Source: Bog-473 sp035551835
GTDB taxonomy: Bacteria; Actinomycetota; Acidimicrobiia; Acidimicrobiales; RAAP-2
NCBI GenBank assembly: GCA_035551835.1
Contig: DASZMN010000051.1
Span: 1-10,972 of the forward strand
Length of the DNA stretch: 10,972 nt
Reading direction: 5' to 3'
The notes below the pieces were generated by a model that was given only the letters and a program-made list of their open reading frames with translations, did not search any database and had not been told where the DNA came from. The position numbers and the translations under genes are program-made. Every line of letters begins with the position of its first letter. The stretch's first letter is position 1. This document shows, piece by piece, positions 9,781 to 10,972 of the stretch.

Positions 9781-10972
9781 ATGACATCCGACGTCTTGTC
9801 CGTGGCCGAACGGCTCTGGAACGGCGAGCTGTCGACCTCGACCTTCCATCCGGTCGACCACATGGGCGGGTTCGTCGAGATCACCGACGGTGTCGGCTTC
9901 TGCCCGTCCTTCGCCAACGTCTCCTCCTTCTCCACCGACGACGGCCTCGTCCTCGTCGACACCGGCAGTGCCCCCCTGGCCAAGATCGTGCACGACGACA
10001 TCCGCACCTGGAGCCCGGACCGCCTTAATACCGCCGTCTACTCGCACGGCCACATCGACCACGTCTTCGGCGTGCCGGTCTGGGAGGCCGAGGCCGCAGA
10101 GCACGGCTGGGCCGCGCCGGAGGTGATCGCCCACCACGCGCTGCCGGCGCGTTTCGACCGCTACATCTTCACCGCGGGCTACAACACGATCATCAACCGC
10201 CGCCAGTTCGGCTTCACCGACCTCAACTGGCCGACCGAGTACCGCTACCCCGACCGCACCTACCACGAGACGCTCGACGTGTCGGTCGGGGGCGTCGGTT
10301 TCGCACTGCGTCACGAGAAGGGCGAGACCGACGACCACACGGTGACGTGGCAGGCCGACACGCGGGTGCTCTGCTGCGGCGACCTCTTCATCTGGGCCTC
10401 ACCCAACGCGGGCAACCCGCAGAAGGTGCAGCGCTATCCCCGCGAGTGGGCGGATGCGCTGCGGCGGATGCTCACGCTCGACGCCGAGTTCCTCCTTCCC
10501 GGCCACGGTTTCCCCGTCATCGGGGCCGACCGGGTGCGCCAGGCCCTCACCGACACCGCCGACCTGCTCGACTCGCTGGTCGACCAGACGCTGGGCGTCA
10601 TGAACAGCGGCGGGCGTCTGGACGACGCCATCCACAGCGTCCGCGTGCCGGCCGAGCTCGAAGGGCGTCCCTTCCTCCAGCCGGTCTACGACGAGCCCGA
10701 GTTCATCGTGCACACCGTCTGGCGCCAGTACGGCGGGTGGTGGGACGGCAACCCCGCCACCTTGAAACCCGCGCCCGAGCGGGCCTTGGCGACCGAGCTG
10801 GCGGAGTTGGCCGGCGGTCCCGGCGCCCTGGCCGAGCGCGCCCTCGAGCTGCTGGCGGCGGCGGCGGGCGACGCGCCCGAGTCCGGGTCCGGCGAGGCAG
10901 ACGGGGCGTTGCGGCTGGCCGGACACGTGGCCGAGAGCGCCTGGCTGGCCGCGCCCGACGACCCGGCCACGC
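9781..10972 (+). CDS. Alkyl-sulfatase-type MBL-fold metallohydrolase (partial, 3' end outside)
   Basis: 397 codons are visible with no stop before the right edge. The metallo-beta-lactamase core has S-H-G-H-I-D-H (88-94; H89, H91, D93, H94), G-E-T-D-D-H-T (181-187), C-G-D (199-201, D201) and L-P-G-H-G (239-243, H242), a binuclear zinc site. E-G-R-P-F-L-Q-P-V-Y-D-E-P (294-306) and W-R-Q-Y-G-G-W-W-D-G-N-P-A (314-326) are hallmarks of the alkyl-sulfatase dimerisation region of SdsA1/BDS1-type enzymes, which cleave alkyl sulfate esters such as dodecyl sulfate. There is no signal peptide, unlike secreted SdsA1, so it is probably cytoplasmic and the adjacent tatA is not obviously its exporter. Start ATG 9781 has GGGGGA close upstream. 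A family member acting on another ester is possible; the C-terminal sterol-carrier-like domain of true alkyl sulfatases would lie beyond the window. Confidence 0.88.
   Translation, partial: MTSDVLSVAERLWNGELSTSTFHPVDHMGGFVEITDGVGFCPSFANVSSFSTDDGLVLVDTGSAPLAKIVHDDIRTWSPDRLNTAVYSHGHIDHVFGVPVWEAEAAEHGWAAPEVIAHHALPARFDRYIFTAGYNTIINRRQFGFTDLNWPTEYRYPDRTYHETLDVSVGGVGFALRHEKGETDDHTVTWQADTRVLCCGDLFIWASPNAGNPQKVQRYPREWADALRRMLTLDAEFLLPGHGFPVIGADRVRQALTDTADLLDSLVDQTLGVMNSGGRLDDAIHSVRVPAELEGRPFLQPVYDEPEFIVHTVWRQYGGWWDGNPATLKPAPERALATELAELAGGPGALAERALELLAAAAGDAPESGSGEADGALRLAGHVAESAWLAAPDDPAT

Noticed and set aside
9439..10972. tatA and the alkyl-sulfatase-like gene as an export pair
   Set aside because: The sulfatase-like protein has no twin-arginine or other signal peptide, and a perfect stem-loop separates the two genes; proximity is the only link.

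Overview
The window looks like chromosomal DNA of a high-GC actinobacterium. GC is very high throughout and codon third positions are almost all G or C. The genes point the same way: a KstR-like TetR regulator, an EchA19-like crotonase, an actinobacterial-type amidohydrolase, a TatA with a Pro/Ala tail, and several start codons 6-8 nt downstream of a TANNNT hexamer, the hallmark of leaderless actinobacterial transcripts. An uncultured member of Acidimicrobiia would fit, but the sequence alone does not prove it. No tRNA, rRNA, CRISPR array, intact transposon or phage gene is visible.

Layout, left to right. (1) 1-771: the first 14 codons of a probable FAD/NAD-binding protein run off the left edge on the minus strand. 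They are divergent from a KstR-like TetR gene (106-771), and both have a TACGCT -10 hexamer. (2) 772-1176: a 405-nt convergent intergenic region. It holds a GC hairpin behind the TetR gene, a perfect 15-bp inverted repeat whose arms continue as imperfect inverted copies with internal 35-bp periodicity, a possible 34-codon small gene with a perfect Shine-Dalgarno, and a 12-bp tandem repeat that triplicates a stop codon. (3) 1177-2844 minus: a D-aminoacylase-like amidohydrolase. (4) 2993-4108 plus: an alpha/beta hydrolase, followed by a DedA-family membrane protein (4173-4847). (5) 4851-6407 minus: a GH1 beta-glycosidase whose stop lies 3 bp from the DedA stop. Upstream of it on the same strand is a one-helix membrane protein of unknown function (6487-7089). 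(6) 7142-7996 plus: a VC0807-like polytopic membrane protein, divergent from the unknown protein. (7) 8103-9291 plus: an enoyl-CoA hydratase followed after 10 nt by a CopD-like four-helix membrane protein. (8) 9439-9717 plus: tatA. (9) 9781-end plus: an alkyl-sulfatase-type metallo-beta-lactamase, cut by the right edge.

How the genes may work together. A loose theme is breakdown of lipids, sterols and related compounds: KstR-like regulator, divergent oxidoreductase, EchA19-like hydratase, alpha/beta hydrolase, alkyl-sulfatase-like enzyme. No single operon joins these genes, no KstR box was found by eye, and most genes seem to have their own promoter. The coding genes all belong to known or describable families. 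The most unusual part is the repeat-rich convergent intergenic region at 850-1110.
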